This document shows, in pieces, positions 1-8,191 of a stretch of 64,000 nt of DNA (position 1 is the first letter of the stretch; each line of letters starts with the position of its first letter). The notes below the pieces were generated by a model. That model made no database searches. It was not told where the DNA came from and saw only the letters and a program-made list of their open reading frames with translations. The position numbers and the translations under genes are program-made. The stretch comes from Chitinimonas arctica (lineage in GTDB: Bacteria > Pseudomonadota > Gammaproteobacteria > Burkholderiales > Chitinimonadaceae), in the NCBI RefSeq assembly GCF_007431345.1, contig NZ_CP041730.1:3968001-4032000 (forward strand). The letters run 5' to 3'.

Positions 1-636
1 TCGGAAGAGCTGGCCTCCAACGATATCGCCCTGTGGGTGGAAGGCCGTAGCAGCCCGCTGCTGCGCCAAGCCGAGGAAGGCCGCAAGCTGTCGGCCCTGA
101 TGGACCGGGTGACCGCTTCCAGCGTGACCTATGCCAGCAACTGTTCGGTGACCCGTCGTACCCAGATCAGCAGCGGTGTCAGCGCCGCCAGCAGCTATGC
201 CAACAACTCGACCAGCTACCTGAACGGCACGCCTTCCGGCACCACGCGCTACACCACCTGGTTCGGCCGCTTTTCCAGTGCTAACTGGAACACCGCCAAG
301 GCGCAGTTCACCAAGATCAAGGATGCGCTGGACAACAAGCCGCTGGTGTTCGACTGCTCCTGTACCGACTCCGGTGTCTACGCTTATGTGTACCCGAATC
401 AGCCTTACAAGATCTATCTGTGCGGCGCTTACTGGGCCGCGGCGAACACCGGTACCGATTCGCGCGGCGGCACGATCGTGCATGAGCTGTCGCACTTCAA
501 CGTGGTGGCCGGAACGGATGACCATGTCTACGGCCAAAGCGGTGCCAAGGCGCTGGCTCGCAGCAATCCGACCCGGGCATTGAACAATGCCGATAACCAC
601 GAATACTTTGCGGAAAACACCCCATATCAACCTTGA
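1..636 (+). CDS. M35-family zinc metalloendopeptidase (peptidyl-Lys type), 5' truncated by window edge
   Basis: The frame is open from base 1, so the start lies upstream. The visible part covers the end of the N-terminal beta-domain (SNDIALWVEG) and the whole catalytic domain. The aspzincin signature is clear: HELSH at 481-495 supplies two zinc histidines and the catalytic Glu, followed by GTDDHVYG, whose Asp is the third ligand in this family. The C-terminus, NADNHEYFAENTPYQP, is the typical end of peptidyl-Lys metalloendopeptidases. Four Cys fit the disulfides of a secreted enzyme. The family is exported and degrades protein outside the cell, cutting before lysine. The GTG at 37 is an internal codon, not the start. 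A strong terminator follows at 672-698, inside the next gene. Confidence 0.9.
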   Translation, partial: SEELASNDIALWVEGRSSPLLRQAEEGRKLSALMDRVTASSVTYASNCSVTRRTQISSGVSAASSYANNSTSYLNGTPSGTTRYTTWFGRFSSANWNTAKAQFTKIKDALDNKPLVFDCSCTDSGVYAYVYPNQPYKIYLCGAYWAAANTGTDSRGGTIVHELSHFNVVAGTDDHVYGQSGAKALARSNPTRALNNADNHEYFAENTPYQP

Positions 637-651
637 TGGGTCGATAAAGCA

Positions 652-1194
652 ATGAATCTGTCCTCATTCGCCCGGCCGCTTTTCGCGGCCGGTTTTTTCT
701 GTGTCACGCTGACGGTGTTTTCCGCCAATCAGCCCGCCAAGCCCAACGCCATGCTTGCCTGCCAATTGCTCGCCCCCCCGCCGCTGCCGTCCGGCCATGC
801 GGTCATGCTGGGTTTTCGGCTGCGAAACACCGGTAAGGACACGGTCTGGGTATTGGACTGGAATACGCCGCTGGAAGGGCTGCGCAATCGCTTTCTACGT
901 ATCCGTGGTCCGGCGGGCGAACTGGATTACGAGGGGCCGATGTTTAAACGCGGCCAGCCGCAGTTGCAACAATATCGCCGCATCGATGCCGGCCAGGCCA
1001 TCGAGGCCGAAATAGAATTGACCCTGGCCTACGATTTCAGTCGCCCCGGCAAATACCGGGTCGAATTCACCGGCCATCTGCACGATATGCTCAAGGCGCC
1101 GGCCCAGCCGCCGCGCGGGCAGGCGGCGCTGGTGCCGCAGGGTTTGTCCTGCCCTGCGGTTGAGATTACCGTGTTACCTGCGGTGACAGGCTGA
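652..1194 (+). CDS. Stand-alone homologue of the M35 peptidase N-terminal domain, probably exported
   Basis: 180 aa. The N-terminus (basic residue, then a hydrophobic run FAAGFFCVTLTVFSA) looks like a signal peptide. The rest resembles the beta-sandwich that precedes the catalytic domain in M35 peptidases: LGFRLRNTGKDTVWVLDWNTP, then a GPMFKRG motif, then YDFSRPGKYRVEF. There is no HExxH, so it cannot be a protease. It starts 15 nt after the peptidase stop. A plausible job is binding or inhibiting the neighbouring enzyme, or assisting its folding; this is inference. The start is uncertain because a terminator overlaps the signal-peptide codons. ATG at 751 is an alternative that would remove the signal. 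Confidence 0.7.
   Translation: MNLSSFARPLFAAGFFCVTLTVFSANQPAKPNAMLACQLLAPPPLPSGHAVMLGFRLRNTGKDTVWVLDWNTPLEGLRNRFLRIRGPAGELDYEGPMFKRGQPQLQQYRRIDAGQAIEAEIELTLAYDFSRPGKYRVEFTGHLHDMLKAPAQPPRGQAALVPQGLSCPAVEITVLPAVTG
672..698 (+). terminator. Rho-independent terminator of the M35 peptidase gene
   Basis: A perfect 8-bp stem, CCGGCCGC (672-679) with GCGGCCGG (685-692), has a 5-nt loop and is followed by six T. It lies 36 nt after the peptidase stop but inside codons 7-16 of the next reading frame. Confidence 0.85.
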
Positions 1195-1224
1195 TTCGAG
1201 CCACGGATCGAATGAGGTCATGCC

Positions 1225-2379
1225 TCAGTTGCCGTTCTTCCAGGCGGCGACCAGCATGGCGCGGATCTGCGCCGTGATGGCACGCAGCTTGTTCGGGTCA
1301 TAGCTGGAGATGGCGGGGGTGTGGATATGGCCGACCGGTAGGCTGCCCAAACCCAGCTCGTCGCGCAGGCGAACGGCGCGATAGGAGATTTCGTTGCTTA
1401 GATAGCCGCCGCCGCTACCTTCCACCGCGGTTTTGCCATTGAGTGCGGCCAGGCTATCGGCGGAGAAGCGGGTGTTGGGTGCAAAGCGGACCCAGCGATT
1501 GTCATGCACCGCGAAGGGTGACTGCACTTGCAGCATGGCGGCCGCCGGCAGGGAGAACTCGACAAACTCCGCGCCGTTGATCGGCTGGCCGTTCAATTGT
1601 CCCGGCACCGGATTTTCGTAGTTGCCGCCGCTGCTCGCATTCAGATTGTCCGACCAGTTGTCCGAGCGGCGCCGGCCGGGGAAGCGTTCCAGGTCGAAAT
1701 CGCTGCGGCCCATGCTGACCGTCACCACCATATCGACATTCCGCCCGTTCATCCACGGGCGTAGCCAGTTTTCCAGCATCCCGGCATCGAAGTCGGCGAA
1801 GCGTACCGGGAATATGGCGGTCTCGATGCGCACGCGCTGACCGCCCACCTCGAACTGCTCGCCATCGAGCATCAGGGCCGCGACGCCGGAGGGGTTGCTC
1901 TGGTCCAGCCGCCGCTCCAAGCCAAAGGGATCGAAACCGGTCAGCAGTATCCGCTTCGTTTCCCGGCTCGTCGAAAAGTTGACATCGTCCATGCCGCGGC
2001 TGGCTTTTTCCAATGCCGCCAACGCGGCTGCCCGCTCCGCCGGTGAAACGGCAAAACCCGCCGCTTCGTCGCGCACCGTACGGGCTATGGCCAGGCGCCC
2101 CCAATACAAGGCACGGTCATCCGGATCCTGCTGCTTACGTAGATTGGCCTTGGCGCCAAACCACAAGCTCGACCCATAATCGGCCGCCAGCTTCTGGGTT
2201 TCGGCTGCATTCGCGCACTTCGACCAATCCTGGGCAAAGTTGCTGGCCATGCCGGCGAACTCCTGCACCGTCGCCGGCATGGCCTTGGCGGCGCGGCCAA
2301 GTCTGTCCTCCTCGGGCGTGGCCGCGTGGGCGAGGGTGTGCACGGCGAGTAGCGACAGCAGGGGAAAGGCAAGGCGCAT
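1225..2379 (-). CDS. Exported pyroglutamyl-peptidase I-like (C15) protein with Ser at the Cys position
   Basis: 384 aa from the ATG at 2379, chosen because it begins a clean signal peptide (MRLAFPLLSLLAVHTLAHA); the frame is open further upstream without a convincing start. After about 110 residues of unassigned helical sequence comes a C15 fold: ILLTGFDPFG plus an NPSG element, VTVSMGRSDFDLERFPGRR around the usual catalytic Glu, and a His in LPVGHIHTP. The conserved nucleophile motif GxYxCN reads GGYLSN, so the Cys is Ser. Known C15 enzymes are cytosolic and about 215 aa; this one is exported and longer. It may be inactive or use Ser. It is divergent from hisN. Confidence 0.7.
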   Translation of the reverse strand: MRLAFPLLSLLAVHTLAHAATPEEDRLGRAAKAMPATVQEFAGMASNFAQDWSKCANAAETQKLAADYGSSLWFGAKANLRKQQDPDDRALYWGRLAIARTVRDEAAGFAVSPAERAAALAALEKASRGMDDVNFSTSRETKRILLTGFDPFGLERRLDQSNPSGVAALMLDGEQFEVGGQRVRIETAIFPVRFADFDAGMLENWLRPWMNGRNVDMVVTVSMGRSDFDLERFPGRRRSDNWSDNLNASSGGNYENPVPGQLNGQPINGAEFVEFSLPAAAMLQVQSPFAVHDNRWVRFAPNTRFSADSLAALNGKTAVEGSGGGYLSNEISYRAVRLRDELGLGSLPVGHIHTPAISSYDPNKLRAITAQIRAMLVAAWKNGN

Positions 2380-2604
2380 GACTGGCTCCAGGGTTGAGTA
2401 CGACAGAATACCCAAATTCTGACTCTTCTCGCCAAGCCCTGCGCTCGTCGCCGAACAGAAATTATCGATTTTCAACAACTGGGTTAGTTTGCCGCTCCGC
2501 TTGTTTTGGCACGATGGCAAAAGCAGCGGGGCGTAACAATTGGCGTGCAATTGCACCGCCCGGCAGCAGCACCTAAGATAGTCGCCTTTCCCGGAAAGCC
2601 CGCC

Positions 2605-3372
2605 ATGTCCCAAGCCGCCGACTTCCTAGCGATTGCCCACCGCCTTGCCGATGCCGCACGGGCGGTGATCCTGCCGCATTACCGATCCGGCCTCGCGATC
2701 GACGACAAGGCCGATGCCAGCCCGGTCACCCTGGCGGATCGCGCGGCGGAGCAGGCCATGCGGGCCATACTGGCGGCCGAGCTACCCGAACACGGCATCG
2801 TCGGCGAAGAATTCGGCAATCATGGCGAAGACGCCGAGTGGGTTTGGGTGCTCGACCCCATCGACGGCACCAAGAGTTTTATCGTCGGCCGACCCAGCTT
2901 CTGTACCTTGATCGGCCTGCTGCACCATGGCATACCGGTGCTGGGCCTGATCGACCAGGCGGTCCTGGCCGAGCGCTGGATCGGTGTGCTTGGCCAGGCC
3001 AGTACGTTCAATGGCCAGCCCCTGCGGACATCGACCGCCACCTCCCTGGCCGCCGCCCGGCTTGGGTCCACCGGCCCCCAGTATTTGCCGGGCCAGGCGG
3101 GCGAACGCTTCCAGGCGCTGGCCGCTGCCTGCCGGTTCACGGTCTGGGGCGGCGATGCCTACCAATACGCCTTGTTGGCCAGCGGCGGATATGAGTTGGT
3201 GGTGGAGAGCGGCTTGAAGCTGCATGACTTCGCCGCCCTGGTGCCGGTGGTGCTGGGCGCGGGCGGGATGATGACCGACTGGCAGGGCAGGGCGTTGGAT
3301 CGTGATTCCGCCGGCCAGGTACTGGTGGCGGCGACGCCGGAACTCCATGCGGCGGCCATGGCTTATCTGTAA
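2605..3372 (+). CDS. hisN: Histidinol-phosphatase, inositol-monophosphatase family
   Basis: 255 aa from ATG 2605, which begins the family N-terminus (MSQAADFLAIAHRLADAAR). The metal-binding signatures are GEEFG (first ligand Glu), WVLDPIDGTKSF (Asp ligands) and WGGDAYQY near the C-terminus (Asp ligand). GTKSFIVGRPSFCTLIGLL is close to HisN-type proteins, which hydrolyse histidinol phosphate in histidine synthesis; the same fold includes inositol and other sugar monophosphatases. The location is cytosolic. No his genes lie nearby, as is usual for hisN. The fold is certain; the substrate is inferred from motif similarity. Confidence 0.78.
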   Translation: MSQAADFLAIAHRLADAARAVILPHYRSGLAIDDKADASPVTLADRAAEQAMRAILAAELPEHGIVGEEFGNHGEDAEWVWVLDPIDGTKSFIVGRPSFCTLIGLLHHGIPVLGLIDQAVLAERWIGVLGQASTFNGQPLRTSTATSLAAARLGSTGPQYLPGQAGERFQALAAACRFTVWGGDAYQYALLASGGYELVVESGLKLHDFAALVPVVLGAGGMMTDWQGRALDRDSAGQVLVAATPELHAAAMAYL

Positions 3373-3424
3373 ACGAGATACGCCAGACAAAAAAAAGACA
3401 AACAGAGGGAACGAGGAAAACCAT

Positions 3425-5629
3425 ATGAAGAAAGCCTTACCCGGATATTTACTGCCCAACACCCTGGTGGTGCTTGGCAGCGTATTGTTGGCGGCATGCG
3501 GCGGTGGTGGCGATAGCGACGGCGGCGACGGTTCGGGATTGCCGCCTACGTCTGCCCAGATCAGCCTGGTAGGGCCCGCGCAGGAAGTACAGTCATATCG
3601 ATGCGGCTCCGAGGTAGGCGCCGCCGAACAAGCAAGGTATCCCCGCGATGGTTTGACCTTGCGGCAAGACTATGCCGGCGGCTTGATGGCACAAGAGATC
3701 GGCGGTGTGTATCGCATCGACGCCCAGGGGCGCAAAACGCTCATTGCCCAGGATGTCGGATACGCCTTGCGCTTTTTCGATGTGGCGCCCGACGGAAGCG
3801 CCTGGTTGGTCTACAACGGCTACCTTGCCGTCCGCGATAGCGCCGGGGTCGAGAACAAGTTGACCGATCTCGCCAATCATAACGATAGCAGTCCGCAGCC
3901 GGATGGGCCGCTGGGATCCCAGACCCTGGGGCATGGCCTTTGGGGAATGGCGGTGGGTAGCGAGCGGGTCTATTTCGGGTCGGCCGGTGGATTCCGGGCG
4001 ATGAGCAAGGACGGCAGTGGTGCCTGGCAACTATCCACCTTGCCCCCCATTCCGCTCGGACAGGTGCCGCCGGACGAAGCAGGCAAGATCACCGCTGTCG
4101 ATATGGAAACCGATGCGCAGGGTCGCCTATGGGTACTGCGCGATCACCGCACGCAGCGTGAAGTCCGCCGTGATGCGAACAACCGGGTGTACTACAAGGG
4201 TGAAGCCACCCTATGGAACTGGTCGGCCGCCGACGGTTGGCGCAGACATTCAAGTCTGAGTTATGACTATGAAGAGGATCTGTTTGCCCGCCAGTGGACA
4301 GCCGAGGTCTCGTCCCTCGCTGTCCGCGCGGACGGAAAGATCCTGGTTGCAAGCGCACGCACCGGCGTATTGCATGAGGTCGGCAACGATGGCCAATGGC
4401 GCGTCATCCACAGCCCTGAAGGTCGTCGCCCATTCGAGCAGGGCATGGACGGCGACTTGGCCAACGCGGCTGCCATCACGGCATATTCGCCCGTGGCCAT
4501 GCCGGATGGCGCCACGGTGTTTTACGATACCGAGCACTGCCAGGTACGTCGTCTTGCACAAGGCAAGCTGACTACCCTGTCCGGCCCCAAGGGGAAGGAT
4601 CCGGCGAACTTTACCGGCGCCGCTTTGTTGGGTGTGGATGCCGATGGACAGATCCTGTATACCCGACATGGCTGGGCAGCTGGGTACGCCAGTGGTAACA
4701 GCTATTCGCAGCTGGCGCGATATTCGCTGACTTCCCGGCAAAGCAGCCCGGTGGCCCTCAGTTCCACGATGAGCGCGCCATATTGCGATTCCTATGCCGC
4801 CATGCACCAACGCTTCAACGCGTGCGCAGCGCGTTGGGAAGAAGGGGCGACCGGTGAATTCATCGGGTTCGATCCACAGCAGGGGCGGATATATCTGAAA
4901 GACGGCGATCACCAGCTGGCGGCATGGCCCTTGTCCGCCAATAGTCCCGTGGTCGATCGGATTGCCGATCGGCCCTTGCAGCCATTGCTTACGCTCCCCG
5001 CCAATGCGGAGTCATACTGGCGCGTTGGCGAGTTGACCGCCAACTATTTCAATATGTTCAAGTATCAACGCGTGCCAAGCGGGGATGGGCTGGTTCACTA
5101 CGAACCCCAACTGTACCGGATCGATCGGAAAAGCGGTGCGCTGCAGGCGGTTGCCGGCAAGTCGGTGGATTCGGCGCAATTCGGCGGCAAGCGGATTTCT
5201 CTGGTCGACGAAGCAAACGGCACAGGGCAGTTGCAGGTGGCCGCGCGCCACGATGGCGGCTATTGGTTTGCCAACAACAATGGCGTTTCACTACTTGATG
5301 CAGCGGGTGAACTGAAGGTGGTGGTCAGAGGACGCTTGGGTTCCGACTACACGGCGGACAGCCGCAATTTCGGCATGATCGCCGAGATCCACGCGCTGCC
5401 GGATGGGCGTTTGCTGGTTGTGGACCTGGGTGCGCATGCAATTCGGACCGTGTCGGAAACCGGGACCATAGAGACGCTGGTCGGGACGCTGAACCAGGCC
5501 GGCTTCGGCGCGGGCGCTTTGCCGGGCAAGCTGGATGCCCCCATGTCCGTTGCGGTGCACGGGCGGGATTTGTTTATTTCCTCGGTTACCCATTCGCAAT
5601 TGGTGCATGTAAAGAATCTCTTCAAATAA
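3425..5629 (+). CDS. Large lipoprotein with beta-propeller-like repeats, function unknown
   Basis: 734 aa. The start at 3425 follows a purine-rich AGGGAACGAGGA. The N-terminus is a lipoprotein signal (VVLGSVLLAACGGGG, lipobox LAAC) followed by a Gly/Asp/Ser linker. The remainder has repeated blades with segments such as VYRIDAQGRKTLIAQDVG, DGRLLVVDLGAHAIRTVSE and GYWFANNNGVSLLDAAGEL, resembling NHL or two-component-regulator propellers. The protein should be anchored at the outer or inner membrane with a periplasmic or surface propeller. The next gene begins 9 nt after the stop, suggesting co-transcription with the solute-binding protein. No enzymatic motif was seen. Confidence 0.65.
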   Translation: MKKALPGYLLPNTLVVLGSVLLAACGGGGDSDGGDGSGLPPTSAQISLVGPAQEVQSYRCGSEVGAAEQARYPRDGLTLRQDYAGGLMAQEIGGVYRIDAQGRKTLIAQDVGYALRFFDVAPDGSAWLVYNGYLAVRDSAGVENKLTDLANHNDSSPQPDGPLGSQTLGHGLWGMAVGSERVYFGSAGGFRAMSKDGSGAWQLSTLPPIPLGQVPPDEAGKITAVDMETDAQGRLWVLRDHRTQREVRRDANNRVYYKGEATLWNWSAADGWRRHSSLSYDYEEDLFARQWTAEVSSLAVRADGKILVASARTGVLHEVGNDGQWRVIHSPEGRRPFEQGMDGDLANAAAITAYSPVAMPDGATVFYDTEHCQVRRLAQGKLTTLSGPKGKDPANFTGAALLGVDADGQILYTRHGWAAGYASGNSYSQLARYSLTSRQSSPVALSSTMSAPYCDSYAAMHQRFNACAARWEEGATGEFIGFDPQQGRIYLKDGDHQLAAWPLSANSPVVDRIADRPLQPLLTLPANAESYWRVGELTANYFNMFKYQRVPSGDGLVHYEPQLYRIDRKSGALQAVAGKSVDSAQFGGKRISLVDEANGTGQLQVAARHDGGYWFANNNGVSLLDAAGELKVVVRGRLGSDYTADSRNFGMIAEIHALPDGRLLVVDLGAHAIRTVSETGTIETLVGTLNQAGFGAGALPGKLDAPMSVAVHGRDLFISSVTHSQLVHVKNLFK

Positions 5630-5637
5630 GATAAGCA

Positions 5638-7209
5638 ATGATCCTGATCCGCTTGCTGTGCCTTTTGGCCGGTTCTGCCGCCCTGGCAGCGTCGCCGCCC
5701 CTGGTGGTGTGCGTCGATAGCGATCCGGATGGGTTCGACTCGGCCTTGTCGGATACCGCCGCGACCCACCGGGCCGCGGCCTATCCGCTATACAACCGGC
5801 TGGTGGCTTACGCGCCCGGCACGGCAGCCTTGCAACCGGAGCTGGCGCAAAGCTGGGCCAGCTCGGCGGATGGTTTGCAGTGGACCTTCAAATTGCGGCG
5901 CGGCGTGGTTTTCCATCGCAGCGCCGCTTTCCAGGCCAGCCGTCCGTTCAATGCCGATGACGTGCTGTGGAGTGTGCAGCGCCAGCTGGATCCCAAGCAT
6001 CCCGGTGCGGCGGCTGCGCCCGCCGGTTTTCCCGGTGCGGTCGCCGGTAATTGGAGCGAATTGATACGCGCCGTCGTCAAGCTGGACGATTACACGGTCC
6101 GCTTCGACCTGACGCGGCCTTATGCCCCGCTGCCGGCCTTGTTGGCCAGTTGGCCCTTTTCGATTGTCTCGGCGGAATATGGTGAGCGCCTGGCCCAGCG
6201 CGGACAGTTGGCCAAGTTGGCCAGCGAGCCGATCGGAACCGGGCCTTACCAATTACTGAAGTACGACAAGGGCGCCATCATCCGCTATGCCGCCCACCCG
6301 GGCTATTTCAAAGGACCAGTGGCCATCGGCAAGCTGATATTCAGTATCCAGGCCGATGCCAGCGTGCGTGTGCAGAAGCTGCGTCGTGGCGAATGCCAAT
6401 TGGCCGATAGCTTGCGGCCTCAGGATAAAGCAGCCTTGGCGGGCGACAGCCGGCTCGCGGTGCGAGCCTATCTGCCGCAGATCACCTCCTTCCTGGCCTT
6501 CAATAGCCAGCGCAAGCCTTTTGACGACGCACGGATACGGCGGGCCTTGAGCCTGGCGATAGACCGGGCCGCCATTGTCCGGGCGGTGTACGAGGGGCAG
6601 GCCGATACCGGCTTATGGCCGTATTCGGGTAAAGCCTTATGGGGCGTGCCGAGCGGGGCTGCGCCCGCGCCTGATCTTGCCCAGGCGAGGCGACTGCTGA
6701 AAGAGGCTGGCTACCCGAATGGATTCGATACCCAGATCTGGGCACGCGTGGGCGGTGGCGCGTCCAACGTCAATCCGAGGCTGACGGCGGAACTGGTACA
6801 AGCCGACTGGGCCAAGCTGGGCGTACGCGCCAAGGTGGTGGCCATGGAATCGGCCGAGCTGGGGCGGCGGGGCAGGCTGGGCGAGCACGATACGATCATC
6901 TCCGGCTGGATGAACAGCCTCGATCCGGATGAGCTGTACACCAATTTACTGACCTGCCAGGCCGCCACGACCAGCACGGCTCGCTGGTGCGACCCTGCTT
7001 TCGACGCCGAGATCGCGTTCGCGCAGGCCGGCAGCGACCGCGCCGCGCGCGACAAGGCCTACCGGTCGGCCGCCGCGCGCTTCGTGACGGCAGCCCCCTG
7101 GGCTGTACTGGCCTATCCCTACGCCGGTCTGGCGCACGATAAACGCTTGCTGGGGGTGCAGCCGTCGGCTGCCGCGCCCTACCAGCTGGAACGACTGCGC
7201 TGGCCGTGA
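5638..7209 (+). CDS. Periplasmic solute-binding protein, family 5 (peptide/nickel/opine type)
   Basis: 523 aa with a short signal peptide (MILIRLLCLLAGSAALAA). The order of motifs is that of DppA/OppA-like proteins: the early YNRLVAYAPGTAALQPELAQSW, WTFKLRRGVVFH, FNADDVLWS, GTGPYQL, FDDARIRRALSLAIDRAAI and the C-terminal AGLAHDKRLLGVQP. Such proteins deliver oligopeptides or similar ligands to an ABC importer. No permease or ATPase gene is nearby, so it is an orphan that would use a distant transporter or act as a sensor. It lies 9 nt behind the propeller lipoprotein gene, and its stop is 2 nt from the convergent queF stop. Confidence 0.85.
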   Translation: MILIRLLCLLAGSAALAASPPLVVCVDSDPDGFDSALSDTAATHRAAAYPLYNRLVAYAPGTAALQPELAQSWASSADGLQWTFKLRRGVVFHRSAAFQASRPFNADDVLWSVQRQLDPKHPGAAAAPAGFPGAVAGNWSELIRAVVKLDDYTVRFDLTRPYAPLPALLASWPFSIVSAEYGERLAQRGQLAKLASEPIGTGPYQLLKYDKGAIIRYAAHPGYFKGPVAIGKLIFSIQADASVRVQKLRRGECQLADSLRPQDKAALAGDSRLAVRAYLPQITSFLAFNSQRKPFDDARIRRALSLAIDRAAIVRAVYEGQADTGLWPYSGKALWGVPSGAAPAPDLAQARRLLKEAGYPNGFDTQIWARVGGGASNVNPRLTAELVQADWAKLGVRAKVVAMESAELGRRGRLGEHDTIISGWMNSLDPDELYTNLLTCQAATTSTARWCDPAFDAEIAFAQAGSDRAARDKAYRSAAARFVTAAPWAVLAYPYAGLAHDKRLLGVQPSAAAPYQLERLRWP

Positions 7210-7211
7210 TG

Positions 7212-8036
7212 CTACTGGCGGGCCGAACGCTGATTGGCCGGCGCCGCCTGGGTAAAACTGGTGCGGAACGGGTTGATATCCAGCCCGCCGCGCCGGGTGT
7301 AGCGCGCATAGACCGATAGTGCCTCCGGCCGGCACTGGCGGCTGATATCCATGAAGATCCGTTCCACGCACTGCTCGTGGAACTCGTTATGCCGGCGGAA
7401 CGAGATCAGGTACTGCAGCAGCCCGGCGTGGTCGATGGCCGGGCCCCGGTAGTGGATCTGCACGCTGGCCCAATCGGGTTGGCCGGTGACCAGGCAGTTG
7501 GATTTCAGCAGGTGGGAAACCAGGGTCTCCTCGATCGGTGCTTCCGCCATCGCGCTGCGCAGCAACTGGGGTTGCGGGCTGTAATCGGTGATTTCCACAT
7601 CCAGCTGGTCGATGCAGTAACCCTCCAGCTCGCCCAGCCGCTCGGCCCCGAATGCCTCGGGCAGGACCAGACGAACCGCGACAAGACTGCCGGCGGCTTG
7701 GCTGAGGTCGGCTTGCAGGCGGGTTTTCAGCTCGGCGATGCTGTCCAGGCGAGTCTGATTGAAGCTGTTGAGATAAAGCTTGAAGCTCTTTGACTCGATG
7801 ATATTGGGAGAATCGGCCGGAATGGTGAAGACCGCCAAGGCAACCTGCGGCTTGCCGCGCGGATTGAGCCAGGACAACTCATAGGCATTCCAGTAGTCGC
7901 TGCCGAAGAACGGCAGGCGGGCCGGCACAGCGATTTCCTCGCGCTTGGCCAGGCGGGGGATGGGAAATAGCAGGCTGGGATCGTAATGCTCGATATAGGT
8001 GCTGGTTTTACCCAGCGGGGAGAGTTCGGGTTGCAT
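7212..8036 (-). CDS. queF: NADPH-dependent 7-cyano-7-deazaguanine reductase (long form)
   Basis: 274 aa, close to the E. coli-type bimodular QueF (about 282 aa). It reduces preQ0 to preQ1 in queuosine tRNA modification. Diagnostic segments are ESKSFKLYLNSFNQTR (the QueF substrate/NADPH motif) and LLKSNCLVTGQPDW, where the Cys forms the thioimide with preQ0 and the nearby Asp protonates. HNEFHEQCVERIFMD follows. The gene stands alone and converges on the solute-binding gene. No preQ1 riboswitch could be supported upstream. Confidence 0.93.
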   Translation of the reverse strand: MQPELSPLGKTSTYIEHYDPSLLFPIPRLAKREEIAVPARLPFFGSDYWNAYELSWLNPRGKPQVALAVFTIPADSPNIIESKSFKLYLNSFNQTRLDSIAELKTRLQADLSQAAGSLVAVRLVLPEAFGAERLGELEGYCIDQLDVEITDYSPQPQLLRSAMAEAPIEETLVSHLLKSNCLVTGQPDWASVQIHYRGPAIDHAGLLQYLISFRRHNEFHEQCVERIFMDISRQCRPEALSVYARYTRRGGLDINPFRTSFTQAAPANQRSARQ

Positions 8037-8191
8037 GGTCGTTCCTGTTTGGCTTTTCGCAATTGTAAGGCGTGTTGGGCGCGGGCCGGAATGGCAGAGC
8101 TTCCCAGGACGATGTTTAGTTTTTCAACAGCATTGTTGCTTTTGCCTCATTAGAATGTCGTGTCGCCATCCTTTAAGACCTGCGTTTAGAC

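Noticed and set aside
8037..8191. A GAAAAACTAA sequence upstream of queF recalling the tail of a preQ1-I riboswitch
   Set aside because: The aptamer's C-rich loop and pairing pattern are absent; only a small CAACA/TGTTG hairpin is nearby.
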